A stretch of DNA of 21,387 bases from a virus, in the IMG/VR virus record IMGVR_UViG_3300015263_000542, positions 1 through 21,387 of that record. One strand, written 5' to 3'. The first letter of the stretch is position 1, and each line of letters begins with the position of its first letter. Shown one piece after another: positions 7,150 to 13,501 of the stretch. Made by a program: the position numbers and the translations under genes. A model generated the notes under the pieces. That model had not been told where the DNA came from. It was given only the letters and a program-made list of their open reading frames with translations, and ran no database searches.

Positions 7150-8658
7150 TTAGTACCCCTTTGAGGACTGGTTGCGGGCCCGCTGCCGGGCGATGAGTTG
7201 ATTGATCGTCATGCTACCCGGGGTATCCGGGTAGATCATGTCAGGTTCGTTGGGGATGACATCCCCGATGATTGGGCGGGTCATGCAGGCGTAACGGACT
7301 TCATCGCCGGCATGGTCTTCGGCGTCGGTGTCGACATCCTCGATCTTTTTGTCGTCGTGCTGGAGGAATGGGATGGTCCGGATAGCGTGGGTGCAGGACT
7401 CGTGGAAGTAGAGGAGCGGGGCGTCACTGGAGGTGTCCAGGCGCCGGCGCATTTGTTGCCAGCCGCCGTCACGAGCATTGTCTGCACGCATCCAGGCGCA
7501 GTTCTCGGCCAACATCATTTCTGCGATGGACGGCCCGCCGTTGTTGGCGAAGATGGAGGGGTCGGCGAAGCCGGGAACACGGGGGCGCGGATCTCGTGCT
7601 TTGACACCCCGGCCGACAAGGTTGGCGGGCAGTTTGATGCCTTGGTTCGGTTCGTATTGGATGCGGCCCTCGGCCCAACGCTCCTTAATGCCGTACCATT
7701 CTTGGAAGCGGTAGAGAGCGCCACGAGGGAACGGGAGCGATTTGCCGTCGGAGACGGCGTACCAGCCAACTGAGAAAGGCCGGGCAGAGCCCCAGTCCAT
7801 TGCACGGAAAACGGAGAGGTGGCTGGGAATCGGGAGTTCTTCCTTGATGACATGAGTGTCCTCGTCCCACATATCGAAGAAGCTGCCGTCGATGCCGTCC
7901 CAGTCGCCGTCCAGCCACGCCTTGACCAGCTTCTCGGAGCCGACTTGGCGGAGACGGGCAACGTAGGTCGGGTCGTTCTCGAAGAGCTTGGGGTTGTCGC
8001 GCAGGCGAGCGGGGATGAAGACCCGCTCGATGGAAATGTCCTTCTTCGTGCCATCGCCGAACTCGACGGTCTCGGTGACCCGGACGACGTTGAAGGGGCC
8101 GTTGTCGATGTAACGGGCCTTGACCCATTGGTGGCCCGCGCCCCCGGGGTTGCCGGTGAGCCGCATGCCGCAGGGAACGCCGTGCGAGGAACGGAGGACC
8201 GCTTTCATCTTCTGGATGGGTTCCGGATCGGGGAAGTTCGTCACTTCTTCGATGTAAACCCGAGTGTATTCGTGGCCTTGGTAGTTCTCGGCGTCGGAGT
8301 CCCGCTCGAGGTAGACAAATTGGAAGGTGGAGCCGTTGGGGAAGGTCCAGAGCTTGGTTTGGACGTTGTAGGTGGCCCCGACCTTGGAGAAGAGTTGCTT
8401 GGAGCGCTTGATGGCGTCGGTGAGTTGGGTCAGCTTCCGACGGATGAAAAGGGCCGAGGCGTGCTGGCCGTAGGTACGGGAGTGAATCAGCCAGTCGCCG
8501 AGCGAGCCGTCGGTTTTGCCACCGCCCCGGGCGCCGCCGAAGAAAACCTCGAAGCACGGGCACTGGATGAGGAGAGTTTGGGGTCCAGGCTGGGGCTCCC
8601 AGAGGACAACGGTCGCCTTCGGGAGGAGGATTTGTTCGGTCGGCGGGCGTAGGATCAC
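7150..8658 (-). CDS. Terminase large subunit (packaging ATPase-nuclease)
   Basis: The protein (502 residues) drives DNA into the procapsid and cuts the concatemer. The ATPase part has Walker A GGARGGGKT (residues 41-49), Walker B RVYIEE (133-138, with E138 as likely catalytic base) and the coupling motif TGNPGG (168-173). The nuclease part begins near AMDWGS with Asp288 and continues with VPGFADPSIF (Asp367), both placed as in RNase H-like terminase nucleases. The start is GTG at 8658, whose GTGA overlaps the stop of the 756-residue protein gene by 4 bp. The protein appears complete. It is separated from the small subunit gene by about 3.4 kb holding the lysis genes. Confidence 0.95.
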   Translation of the reverse strand: MILRPPTEQILLPKATVVLWEPQPGPQTLLIQCPCFEVFFGGARGGGKTDGSLGDWLIHSRTYGQHASALFIRRKLTQLTDAIKRSKQLFSKVGATYNVQTKLWTFPNGSTFQFVYLERDSDAENYQGHEYTRVYIEEVTNFPDPEPIQKMKAVLRSSHGVPCGMRLTGNPGGAGHQWVKARYIDNGPFNVVRVTETVEFGDGTKKDISIERVFIPARLRDNPKLFENDPTYVARLRQVGSEKLVKAWLDGDWDGIDGSFFDMWDEDTHVIKEELPIPSHLSVFRAMDWGSARPFSVGWYAVSDGKSLPFPRGALYRFQEWYGIKERWAEGRIQYEPNQGIKLPANLVGRGVKARDPRPRVPGFADPSIFANNGGPSIAEMMLAENCAWMRADNARDGGWQQMRRRLDTSSDAPLLYFHESCTHAIRTIPFLQHDDKKIEDVDTDAEDHAGDEVRYACMTRPIIGDVIPNEPDMIYPDTPGSMTINQLIARQRARNQSSKGY

Positions 8659-10925
8659 TTTTTGGCCTTGAAGACGGGGGATTTCTGAGTAAGGCCGCCA
8701 ACCATTCCATCGAGAACGAATTGCCAGTTCGGGTCAGAAAAGGCAGTGTCGTCAAGCCACTTGTTGATTTCGGAGGAGTCCCAAGAGCCGTAGGTGTCGA
8801 TGAGGTGCTGCTTGAGTTCCTCGCCGGACTTATTCTTCAGGGCTTCTTGGAAGAAGGTGGGAGGGGGAAGATCGTCTGTTCCCTTGGCGCCGGTCTTCGG
8901 TGCCGCCGCATCTGGTCCCATCTTGGCCCAAACTAGGTTGTCGATTTTGTGAAAGACGTCGGCGTCCACTTCGTCAAAATTGGCGTTTAGAACCCACTTT
9001 TGATAGTCATCAGGGGTCCATGCGTCGGGGTTACTTGCCATCCAGCCGGGAAGTTGGTCGGGCTTCTTGGCGACGTCGGCAAAGGTGGCCCCGAGTGGGG
9101 CGACGGATTGTTGGGCGGTTTTGCTTAATTTGGCCGCCTGCTTGGAATCAAAAGCGTCTTTGTAGTTTTTCCAAAGTTCGGGGTGAGCAAGGTTTTCCGG
9201 CAAACCGGCACCCGCCATTTTTTCAGCGAGCAATTCGACGTCTGTGCCCCAGATGGAGCCTTCGTTGAATTTTGTGCTGAAAACGTTGTAAAGCTCCGGA
9301 GGAACGTTTGAAAGAGTGTCTTGACCGAGAAGGGCGGAAAGCTGTTTGTAGTTTTCAACGTTTTTCTGGCCCTGTTGGACGTATTCCAGCTGTTTTGGCT
9401 CAAGAAGGTGGGGGGTCTCCAAGAGCTTGTTGATCACTTGTTCGTACTCGGCTACAGCGGCCGTTTCTGGGGAGAGGAAGACGCTGTGATAGTTCTTTTG
9501 AAGGCCGGGAAGGGCCATAAGCCGGTCCTGTACTACGGCCACTTCCGGGGGCGTCTTGGCGACAGGGTCGAGACCCCGGCCCCGAGGGGTGTTCAGGAAG
9601 AACTTCGAGGGCTCGTTTGTCCGGCGGGCGGGGACGGAGTTCTGGATGTCATTGGCTTCACGGGCGAGATGGTGGTATTCAGTGGAGCCTGCTTGGGTGA
9701 CCGGGATCCGCCAGGTGTCCTGGAGCTTGCGAATGAAGTCGGGGGAGACGTTTTCACCGATCAGGGCCCCGGCGAAGTTCTCGGGGTTGATGGCCACGGG
9801 GCCACGGGCCTTGAGCTCGGCGTAGTCCGAGGGGATGCGTTCGAGGTCCTTGAGGATTTGCTGGAACGGACGCTTTTCTTCGGGGGTGAAATCCGGATTT
9901 TGAAGGAGTTTGGTGATGTCAGAACGTTGGTTAATGCTCGGACGCAGGTCGACCGGGATGTTCGCAAGAGCTTCGTTCATCCGACGTTCGATGTCTGCAG
10001 ATTTGTAGTAGTAGGATCCGGCTCCACCCTGAAGGTTGCCGGCGCCCCGGGGGTCGTTGATAAAGTGGTCGAAGGATTGAAAACGGGGGGAGGCTTCGGC
10101 CGCAAGCTGGTGCATGAGACCAGGGGAGTGGGACTCCTGCATCAAGCCGCCACGCTCGATGTTGAATTTCCGGGTGAGCCAGGCGGGAGGTGCGGCGAGC
10201 CCCCGGTCGACGAGACGATTCACGGCCTCCTTGCGGGGGGCCGGGTTATTGCCGTAGAGACGGGCGTTTCGGGCCCGTTCGGCGACTTTTTCCACGGAGC
10301 CCCCGTCGAAGTAGCTGTAGCGCGGGGTGTAGACGTCGCGGTTGAAGAGTGCGTTATTTTCCCGGGGAGAAAAGGCACCTTGGCGGGGGATAAGGACGGA
10401 GTCACCGAAGTCACGAACTAGTTCCGCGCCGGGATTGTGGAGGCTGGTGATGCCCAGGGACGGGGAATAGAGTTCCTTGCGGATGCCTTCGCCGACCCTC
10501 ATGGCGTCGGCGGGGAATTTTGTCTGGAGCAGGAGGTCCTTGCCAAGGCCGAGGTTGAGGCCGGCTTGCGGGAGGTGGGAGCCAAGGCCGGCCGCCATAC
10601 CGCCGAGCATCGCACCGGTTTTGGTGGGGATGGGCAGGTTGGAGGAGAGCTTGGAGTAGGTGTCACCCTCGGGGGAGTTGGTCGAGGGGAGTTTGGCGAG
10701 GATGTCGTCCGTGGTCGGGAGCAGGGGAGGGGTGGTCCGGCCGTTGGGACCGAGGCGGAGAAGGGATTCGAGGTCACCTGGGAAGCCGAGGGTGGAGGCG
10801 GTGACGCCACGAACGCCGCCGGCCCCGAGGTCAAAGAGGGCCTTGGCTACGTCGAGGATATCGGCGTCTTGGGAAAGGGGCGGGGCGGTGTAGCCGGCTT
10901 TCCCCCGGCCTCGGGCGTCACTCAT
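8655..10925 (-). CDS. Large protein of unknown function between lysis genes and TerL
   Basis: The product is 756 residues, soluble and charged. Near its N-terminus (about residues 24-60) is GAGGVRGVTASTLGFPGDLE, a motif I recall from large uncharacterised proteins of podoviruses from water habitats. A short glycine-rich stretch follows (GAMLGGMAAGLGS). The rest has many Asn/Pro-rich, aromatic segments and no recognised enzyme signature. It overlaps Rz by 8 bp upstream and TerL by 4 bp downstream, so it belongs to the late operon. An internal virion (ejected) protein or a packaging-linked protein are the two most likely roles, both inferred from position and size. No signal peptide or clear membrane span is seen. 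Confidence 0.8.
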   Translation of the reverse strand: MSDARGRGKAGYTAPPLSQDADILDVAKALFDLGAGGVRGVTASTLGFPGDLESLLRLGPNGRTTPPLLPTTDDILAKLPSTNSPEGDTYSKLSSNLPIPTKTGAMLGGMAAGLGSHLPQAGLNLGLGKDLLLQTKFPADAMRVGEGIRKELYSPSLGITSLHNPGAELVRDFGDSVLIPRQGAFSPRENNALFNRDVYTPRYSYFDGGSVEKVAERARNARLYGNNPAPRKEAVNRLVDRGLAAPPAWLTRKFNIERGGLMQESHSPGLMHQLAAEASPRFQSFDHFINDPRGAGNLQGGAGSYYYKSADIERRMNEALANIPVDLRPSINQRSDITKLLQNPDFTPEEKRPFQQILKDLERIPSDYAELKARGPVAINPENFAGALIGENVSPDFIRKLQDTWRIPVTQAGSTEYHHLAREANDIQNSVPARRTNEPSKFFLNTPRGRGLDPVAKTPPEVAVVQDRLMALPGLQKNYHSVFLSPETAAVAEYEQVINKLLETPHLLEPKQLEYVQQGQKNVENYKQLSALLGQDTLSNVPPELYNVFSTKFNEGSIWGTDVELLAEKMAGAGLPENLAHPELWKNYKDAFDSKQAAKLSKTAQQSVAPLGATFADVAKKPDQLPGWMASNPDAWTPDDYQKWVLNANFDEVDADVFHKIDNLVWAKMGPDAAAPKTGAKGTDDLPPPTFFQEALKNKSGEELKQHLIDTYGSWDSSEINKWLDDTAFSDPNWQFVLDGMVGGLTQKSPVFKAKK

Positions 10926-11397
10926 CGGCGTTCCTTGAGCAGGTTAGTGAAGAGAGGAAGGCTCGGTGCTCGGCGTCGCGGGCGCGACACTCTCGAGCAT
11001 CTCGGACCACTTCTTCAAAAGCAACTCCGCATTCGTCAGCGATTCGGGCGGTGGGGGTAGCGGCTGGACTGGTGAGGGCGGGAGGCGGACTTCCAGGAGC
11101 TTGGTCACTGGCACGGAGTAGGCGGCGCAGCCGGAGAAGCTGGTAAGAAGAATCAGCAGACTGGCGGCGGAGAATCTCGTTGTGGAGGGCAGCGAGGGAG
11201 GAGATGTGGGCGGTAGCATCATCGAGGGTCCTCTTGATAGCAAGAAAGTCCGCTTCCGCCTTCTGGTTTAGGGTGATTTGGGCGGAGACCAGGGCACGCC
11301 GGGCAGATTCAGAATGGTGTAGCTGTTCAGAGAGATACTTGGAGTGCAGGCTGACGAGCGCCAGGGCGGTACAGAGGACGAAGATAAGATAGCGCAT
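10918..11397 (-). CDS. Rz: Rz-like inner-membrane spanin
   Basis: The product of 159 residues has one N-terminal membrane span (MRYLIFVLCTALALVSL) followed by a periplasmic helical region with coiled-coil character (SEQLHHSESARRALVSAQITL to TLDDATAHISSLAALHNEIL). This is the design of i-spanins, which join with Rz1 to fuse inner and outer membranes in the last step of lysis. Supporting this, a second frame inside the gene codes for an Rz1-type lipoprotein. The start ATG at 11397 has AAGGA 8 nt upstream and lies inside the end of the lysozyme gene (71-bp overlap). Four cysteines occur in the C-terminal third, of unknown purpose. Confidence 0.83.
   Translation of the reverse strand: MRYLIFVLCTALALVSLHSKYLSEQLHHSESARRALVSAQITLNQKAEADFLAIKRTLDDATAHISSLAALHNEILRRQSADSSYQLLRLRRLLRASDQAPGSPPPALTSPAATPTARIADECGVAFEEVVRDARECRARDAEHRAFLSSLTCSRNADE
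10944..11222 (-). CDS. Rz1: Rz1-like outer-membrane spanin lipoprotein embedded in Rz
   Basis: This 92-residue frame lies wholly inside Rz in a different frame. The start chosen is ATG at 11222, because AAGAGGA stands 6 nt upstream. A longer frame from 11243 has no such support. The product has a signal segment (FSAASLLILLTSFSGC) ending in a lipobox-like SFSGC, so the Cys would be lipidated and anchored in the outer membrane. After this comes a proline-rich stretch (RLPPSPVQPLPPPPESL), the hallmark of Rz1 proteins. The nested layout is known from lambda Rz/Rz1. The signal segment is longer and more Pro-rich at its start than usual (MMLPPTSPPSLPS), so the exact start is less certain than the identity. 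Confidence 0.83.
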   Translation of the reverse strand: MMLPPTSPPSLPSTTRFSAASLLILLTSFSGCAAYSVPVTKLLEVRLPPSPVQPLPPPPESLTNAELLLKKWSEMLESVAPATPSTEPSSLH

Positions 11398-11878
11398 TGG
11401 GGAGGTCCTTCAGACAGACGGTCCGGGCCGCTTGCCGCCGCTTGGTGAGCCCCGGCAGGGCGATGTAGGTCCCAAGGACCTTGGCTTTGTCCCAACGTAG
11501 CAGTTGCTCGCAGGCTGCCGAGTAGTTCCCTTGGCTCAGCAGCCGTGAGGCGGTAGAGGAACATGCTACGGAAGGTCCGACGTTGTAGACGGTATCCGCG
11601 AAGGCGACGAGGACAGAATCGGGTAAGCCGGGGTGGCATCGCTCCACAGTGTCGATGGCGGAGTTTGCTGCGGTGTCGTGGAGATTGCGGCATTCTTCGA
11701 CGGAGTAGGTGCGAGCGGGGTCGATGTGAGCACCCGTGGAGCCGTAACAGACGGTGAGAATGCCGACGGGGTCCCGGTAGGCTTTCTGGCGGAGACCCTC
11801 GGCGGGGAGGGTCAGGGCCGCAACGGCGGCCAGGATGACGGCCCGGTTACGATTGCGTGGGCGGGAATTCAGGGTCAC
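11327..11878 (-). CDS. SAR-type lysozyme endolysin, glycoside hydrolase family 24
   Basis: The enzyme cleaves the glycan chain of peptidoglycan. The catalytic triad has the spacing of T4/P21-type lysozymes: Glu27, eight residues, Asp36, five residues, Thr42 (E-GLRQKAYR-D-PVGIL-T). Ahead of it is a basic N-terminus (RPRNRNR) and a weakly hydrophobic Ala-rich span (AVILAAVAALTLPAEG), as in signal-arrest-release endolysins that are exported by Sec and stay tethered until the membrane is depolarised. Several cysteines (C44, C63, C81 and others) could give disulfide control, which is inference. The start is GTG at 11878, with GGAGA 6 nt upstream, inside the end of the holin gene. Length 183 is usual for the family. 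Confidence 0.9.
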   Translation of the reverse strand: MTLNSRPRNRNRAVILAAVAALTLPAEGLRQKAYRDPVGILTVCYGSTGAHIDPARTYSVEECRNLHDTAANSAIDTVERCHPGLPDSVLVAFADTVYNVGPSVACSSTASRLLSQGNYSAACEQLLRWDKAKVLGTYIALPGLTKRRQAARTVCLKDLPNALSYLRPLYRPGARQPALQVSL

Positions 11879-12086
11879 GGTACTTCTCCAGGGCCGGTTG
11901 AAGGACGAAGCGGAGGAAGATGGCGGAGATGGTGGCCACGAGGCCCAGAAGGGGGACCCAGGCGGGGAGCCCCTCGGGGTTCACGGAAGCGATGTAGGCC
12001 GCGACGGCGTCGAGTCCGCCGGCAAGGAGACTTGCCCAGAAGAAGTAGAGGCGATATGGGTATTTGGCTTCGGGGACGAGCTGCAT
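11847..12086 (-). CDS. Small two-helix membrane protein, probable holin or pinholin
   Basis: The product has 79 residues, with two hydrophobic spans (about residues 14-34, LYFFWASLLAGGLDAVAAYIA, and 43-61, WVPLLGLVATISAIFLRFV) and a charged C-terminal tail (QPALEKYRDPEF). Size, topology and place directly upstream of a SAR lysozyme gene point to the holin that times lysis. With a SAR endolysin, a pinholin that only depolarises the membrane would be enough. The pattern of aromatic N-terminus and FLR-FV-Q after the second span resembles a phage holin-like family (DUF7940 type) as I recall it. It starts 3 bp after the TerS stop and overlaps the lysozyme start by 32 bp. Confidence 0.78.
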   Translation of the reverse strand: MQLVPEAKYPYRLYFFWASLLAGGLDAVAAYIASVNPEGLPAWVPLLGLVATISAIFLRFVLQPALEKYRDPEFPPTQS

Positions 12087-12089
12087 GGT

Positions 12090-12563
12090 TTAGTCCTTGG
12101 GGGTGACATCGATGACACGGCCCCCGGCAGCCGCCACCCAGGCGTCGGAGGATGGAGCGGCGGGTGGGGCGGCGACGACGTAGAGGTTGACGTCAGCGGC
12201 CGGGGCCGGGGCGTTTTTCTGGGGTCCGAAGCCGATGGCCTTGGAGGACTTATCGGCGATGTCCGTGAGGTCCTTGGTCGACATCGGGAAGTTCGTTTCG
12301 AGGCGCTCGGCGATCCGTTCCCAGGCTTTGGCGGCGACGCCCCGGATGCGGTCCTCGACGGAGAGTCGGATGAGGGGGTCGACGAGTTCGGCCTTCCGGG
12401 CCTCGAGACGTTCCTGGAAGGCGGAAGAGTTGATGACGATCGACAGCCAGGCGGCGGAGAAGCCGAACATATCGGCGATCTCGTTCTGGGTCAGTTGCGG
12501 CTGGGCGATCATGGTGTCGATGACCATGTCGTGATGCCAGCGGACGGATGCAATTTCGGGCAT
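12090..12563 (-). CDS. Terminase small subunit
   Basis: The product (157 residues from ATG 12563) is the DNA-recognition part of the packaging motor. A helix-turn-helix is visible near residues 20-50 (QPQLTQNEIADMFGFSAAWL, then SIVINSSAFQERLEARKAEL), the usual form of small terminase N-termini. The middle is helical (multimerisation) and the end is Pro/Ala-rich. The start at 12563 was chosen because GGAGG stands 6 nt upstream. The same frame stays open to 12872, but that extension is Pro/Ser/His-rich and lies in the control region, so it is not used. This is the first gene of the leftward block, with a candidate promoter directly upstream. Confidence 0.85.
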   Translation of the reverse strand: MPEIASVRWHHDMVIDTMIAQPQLTQNEIADMFGFSAAWLSIVINSSAFQERLEARKAELVDPLIRLSVEDRIRGVAAKAWERIAERLETNFPMSTKDLTDIADKSSKAIGFGPQKNAPAPAADVNLYVVAAPPAAPSSDAWVAAAGGRVIDVTPKD

Positions 12564-12588
12564 GGGATACCTCCGGGGGTCGCGGGCG

Positions 12589-12617
12589 ATTCTATCCCCA
12601 ACCCATTCTCCGTTAAA
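12589..12617 (-). promoter_or_regulatory. Candidate leftward promoter for terS and the late block
   Basis: On the minus strand, TTTAAC (12617-12612) is followed after 17 bp by TAGAAT (12594-12589). The -10 matches sigma70 consensus in five of six bases, the -35 in only three. It would start transcription about 20 nt ahead of the terS ATG at 12563 and leave its GGAGG in the leader. The -35 hexamer overlaps one copy of the TAAACCCCCGG direct repeat. It may need an activator. Confidence 0.35.
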
Positions 12618-12693
12618 CCCCCGGTCGGGGAAGTTGATGGTTGGACATCGGGGGCACATCCACGTGTCGACAGAGCCGCCGCTAAACCCCCGG
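12614..12693. repeat. Pair of direct repeats TAAACCCCCGG
   Basis: Exact 11-bp copies lie at 12614-12624 and 12683-12693, 69 bp apart in the same direction. The left copy overlaps the -35 of the candidate leftward promoter. They may be binding sites for a late activator or a terminase, which is inference. Confidence 0.5.
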
Positions 12694-12855
12694 GGATAGA
12701 CCCCCCGCCACCGAAGGACTGGGGGCGGGGTCGATAGGTGGGGAAGGAAAGGAAAGTGGCGGGGCGGGGAGTGTGGTGCCGTGGCCACGTGGCAGGCGAG
12801 CAACAGTGGTGGGAATGAGACGTGGGGGAAATGAGACAGATGTGGCGGGGATGCG

Positions 12856-12875
12856 ACGTTGCTCGGGGGCAACGT
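12856..12875. other. Stem-loop with 7-bp perfect arms
   Basis: ACGTTGC (12856-12862) and GCAACGT (12869-12875) are separated by TCGGGG. There is no T-run after it on either strand, so it is more likely a protein-binding site or structural element than a terminator. Confidence 0.45.
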
Positions 12876-13118
12876 TGCGAAAGGGTGACACCGCCCCAGT
12901 TAGGGCTAACTAACGGGGGATTGGCCGTGGCAGTCCGGGAGTCGGGGGTGATAGGCCCGGACTATGGGAATGGGGCACCCTATTGCATCCCTATTGCAGC
13001 CCTATAATCCTTATACGCTGGCTATCGGCCATCCTCCCCCCATTTCCCCGCGTTTTCCCGCTTGACACGATGCGTGAAATGCGCCTCTTTTTTCGGTCTC
13101 TCTGTGCCTCTCTCCTCA

Positions 13119-13148
13119 CTCATTTTGTTACAATTTTTTTTTTATGTA
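13119..13148. other. AT-rich island, possible DNA-unwinding element
   Basis: Within GC-rich surroundings, this stretch has CATTTTGTTACAA followed by ten T residues (13134-13143) and ATGTAG. It lies between two phased CCCTAT groups. No hairpin precedes the T-run, so it is not a standard terminator. An origin unwinding role is a hypothesis. Confidence 0.35.
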
Positions 13149-13253
13149 GATCCCCAAAGGGGGAGGAGGATGTGGTAGGGGGAGGGGAAGTGGAGGGTAG
13201 CAAGGAATGGGAGCCCCCGGGCGGGGGGGTCGGGCCCAAAAGGCGCCCTATAA

Positions 13254-13300
13254 GGATGCTAGGGCTCAAATAGGGAGCCAATAGGGATCCGCTAGCATCC
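13254..13300. repeat. Inverted repeat GGATGCTAG / CTAGCATCC
   Basis: Perfect 9-bp arms at 13254-13262 and 13292-13300 flank 29 bp that contain two ATAGGG copies. A third related TGCTAGC occurs at 13314-13320. This nested arrangement suggests a protein-binding complex rather than a transcript hairpin. Confidence 0.45.
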
Positions 13301-13366
13301 GGCCGTTGCTATATGCTAGCGACGCCCCTCTGCGCGCCCTTCGAGCGCCGGCTGGTGATAGGGGCA

Positions 13367-13381
13367 AACCCTATTAGGGTT
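13367..13381. promoter_or_regulatory. Palindromic candidate operator upstream of the early promoter
   Basis: AACCCTA-T-TAGGGTT is a perfect 15-bp odd palindrome, ending 18 bp before the -35 hexamer at 13400. Dimeric regulators bind sites of this form. Position upstream of -35 would suit an activator or an upstream-bound repressor. Confidence 0.45.
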
Positions 13382-13399
13382 CGCGGGCGAAAAAAACGC

Positions 13400-13428
13400 T
13401 TGCAGACTCGCCTCGGGGCCCCTATAGT
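13400..13428 (+). promoter_or_regulatory. Rightward early sigma70-type promoter
   Basis: TTGCAG (13400-13405) and TATAGT (13423-13428) are separated by 17 bp. Each hexamer matches the consensus at four to five positions, and an A-rich stretch (GCGAAAAAAACG) precedes -35. Transcription would begin near 13435, about 65 nt ahead of the first early ATG at 13502. Use by host RNA polymerase on entry is inferred. Confidence 0.68.
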
Positions 13429-13501
13429 TCATCCATCGCAGCAAGAATGCAGCGAGCCGAAGCAGGCCGGATGCCTAGCGAATGCAAGATGGAGTGCCAA
13501 A

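Larger units (their letters stand above)
12978..13425. repeat. Phased CCCTAT/ATAGGG hexamer cluster
   Basis: CCCTAT occurs at 12978, 12989, 13000, 13246, 13369 and 13420, and its complement ATAGGG at 13270, 13281 and 13358 (first bases). Three groups show a repeat step of exactly 11 bp: 12978/12989/13000, 13270/13281, and 13358/13369 (the last pair inverted, centre to centre). The longer word ATCCCTATTG (12987-12996) returns inverted at 13279-13288. Steps of one helical turn are typical of cooperative binding sites such as iterons or operators. One copy lies in the -10 of the rightward promoter. Confidence 0.6.
12564..13501. other. Divergent control region between late and early genes
   Basis: About 940 bp separate the two divergent starts. 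Open frames here (up to about 96 codons) have no ribosome sites or recognisable products. The region is rich in repeats: two TAAACCCCCGG copies (12614-12624, 12683-12693), G-runs at 12721-12769, a 7-bp stem-loop at 12856-12875, phased CCCTAT hexamers, an AT-rich island (13119-13148), the GGATGCTAG inverted repeat (13254-13300) and a rightward promoter. Candidate functions are early regulation, origin of replication and packaging start site. The sequence does not decide between them. Confidence 0.7.

Noticed and set aside
6000-7196. Plus-strand frame of 398 codons opposite the portal gene
   Set aside because: Antisense to a certain portal gene, with Gly/Val/Asp/Leu-biased shadow composition.
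7819-10421. Long plus-strand frames (7819-8652 and 9321-10421)
   Set aside because: They oppose TerL and the 756-residue gene and show the same shadow composition.
12564-12872. N-terminal extension of the small terminase frame to 12872
   Set aside because: The extension is Pro/Ser/His-rich and crosses repeats and the promoter candidate, while ATG 12563 has a perfect GGAGG site.
12983-13008. TATAAT at 13003-13008 with TTGCAT at 12983 as a promoter
   Set aside because: The spacing is only 14 bp. The TATAAT is better explained as part of the third phased CCCTAT repeat, although weak activity is not excluded.
13062-13090. Consensus TTGACA at 13062-13067 as a promoter
   Set aside because: At 16-18 bp downstream there is only CTCTTT-like sequence, so no -10 element supports it.
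12822-13273. Short plus-strand frames in the control region (12822-13007 and 12983-13273)
   Set aside because: No ribosome site, no plausible protein pattern, and they run through repeats and the T-tract.
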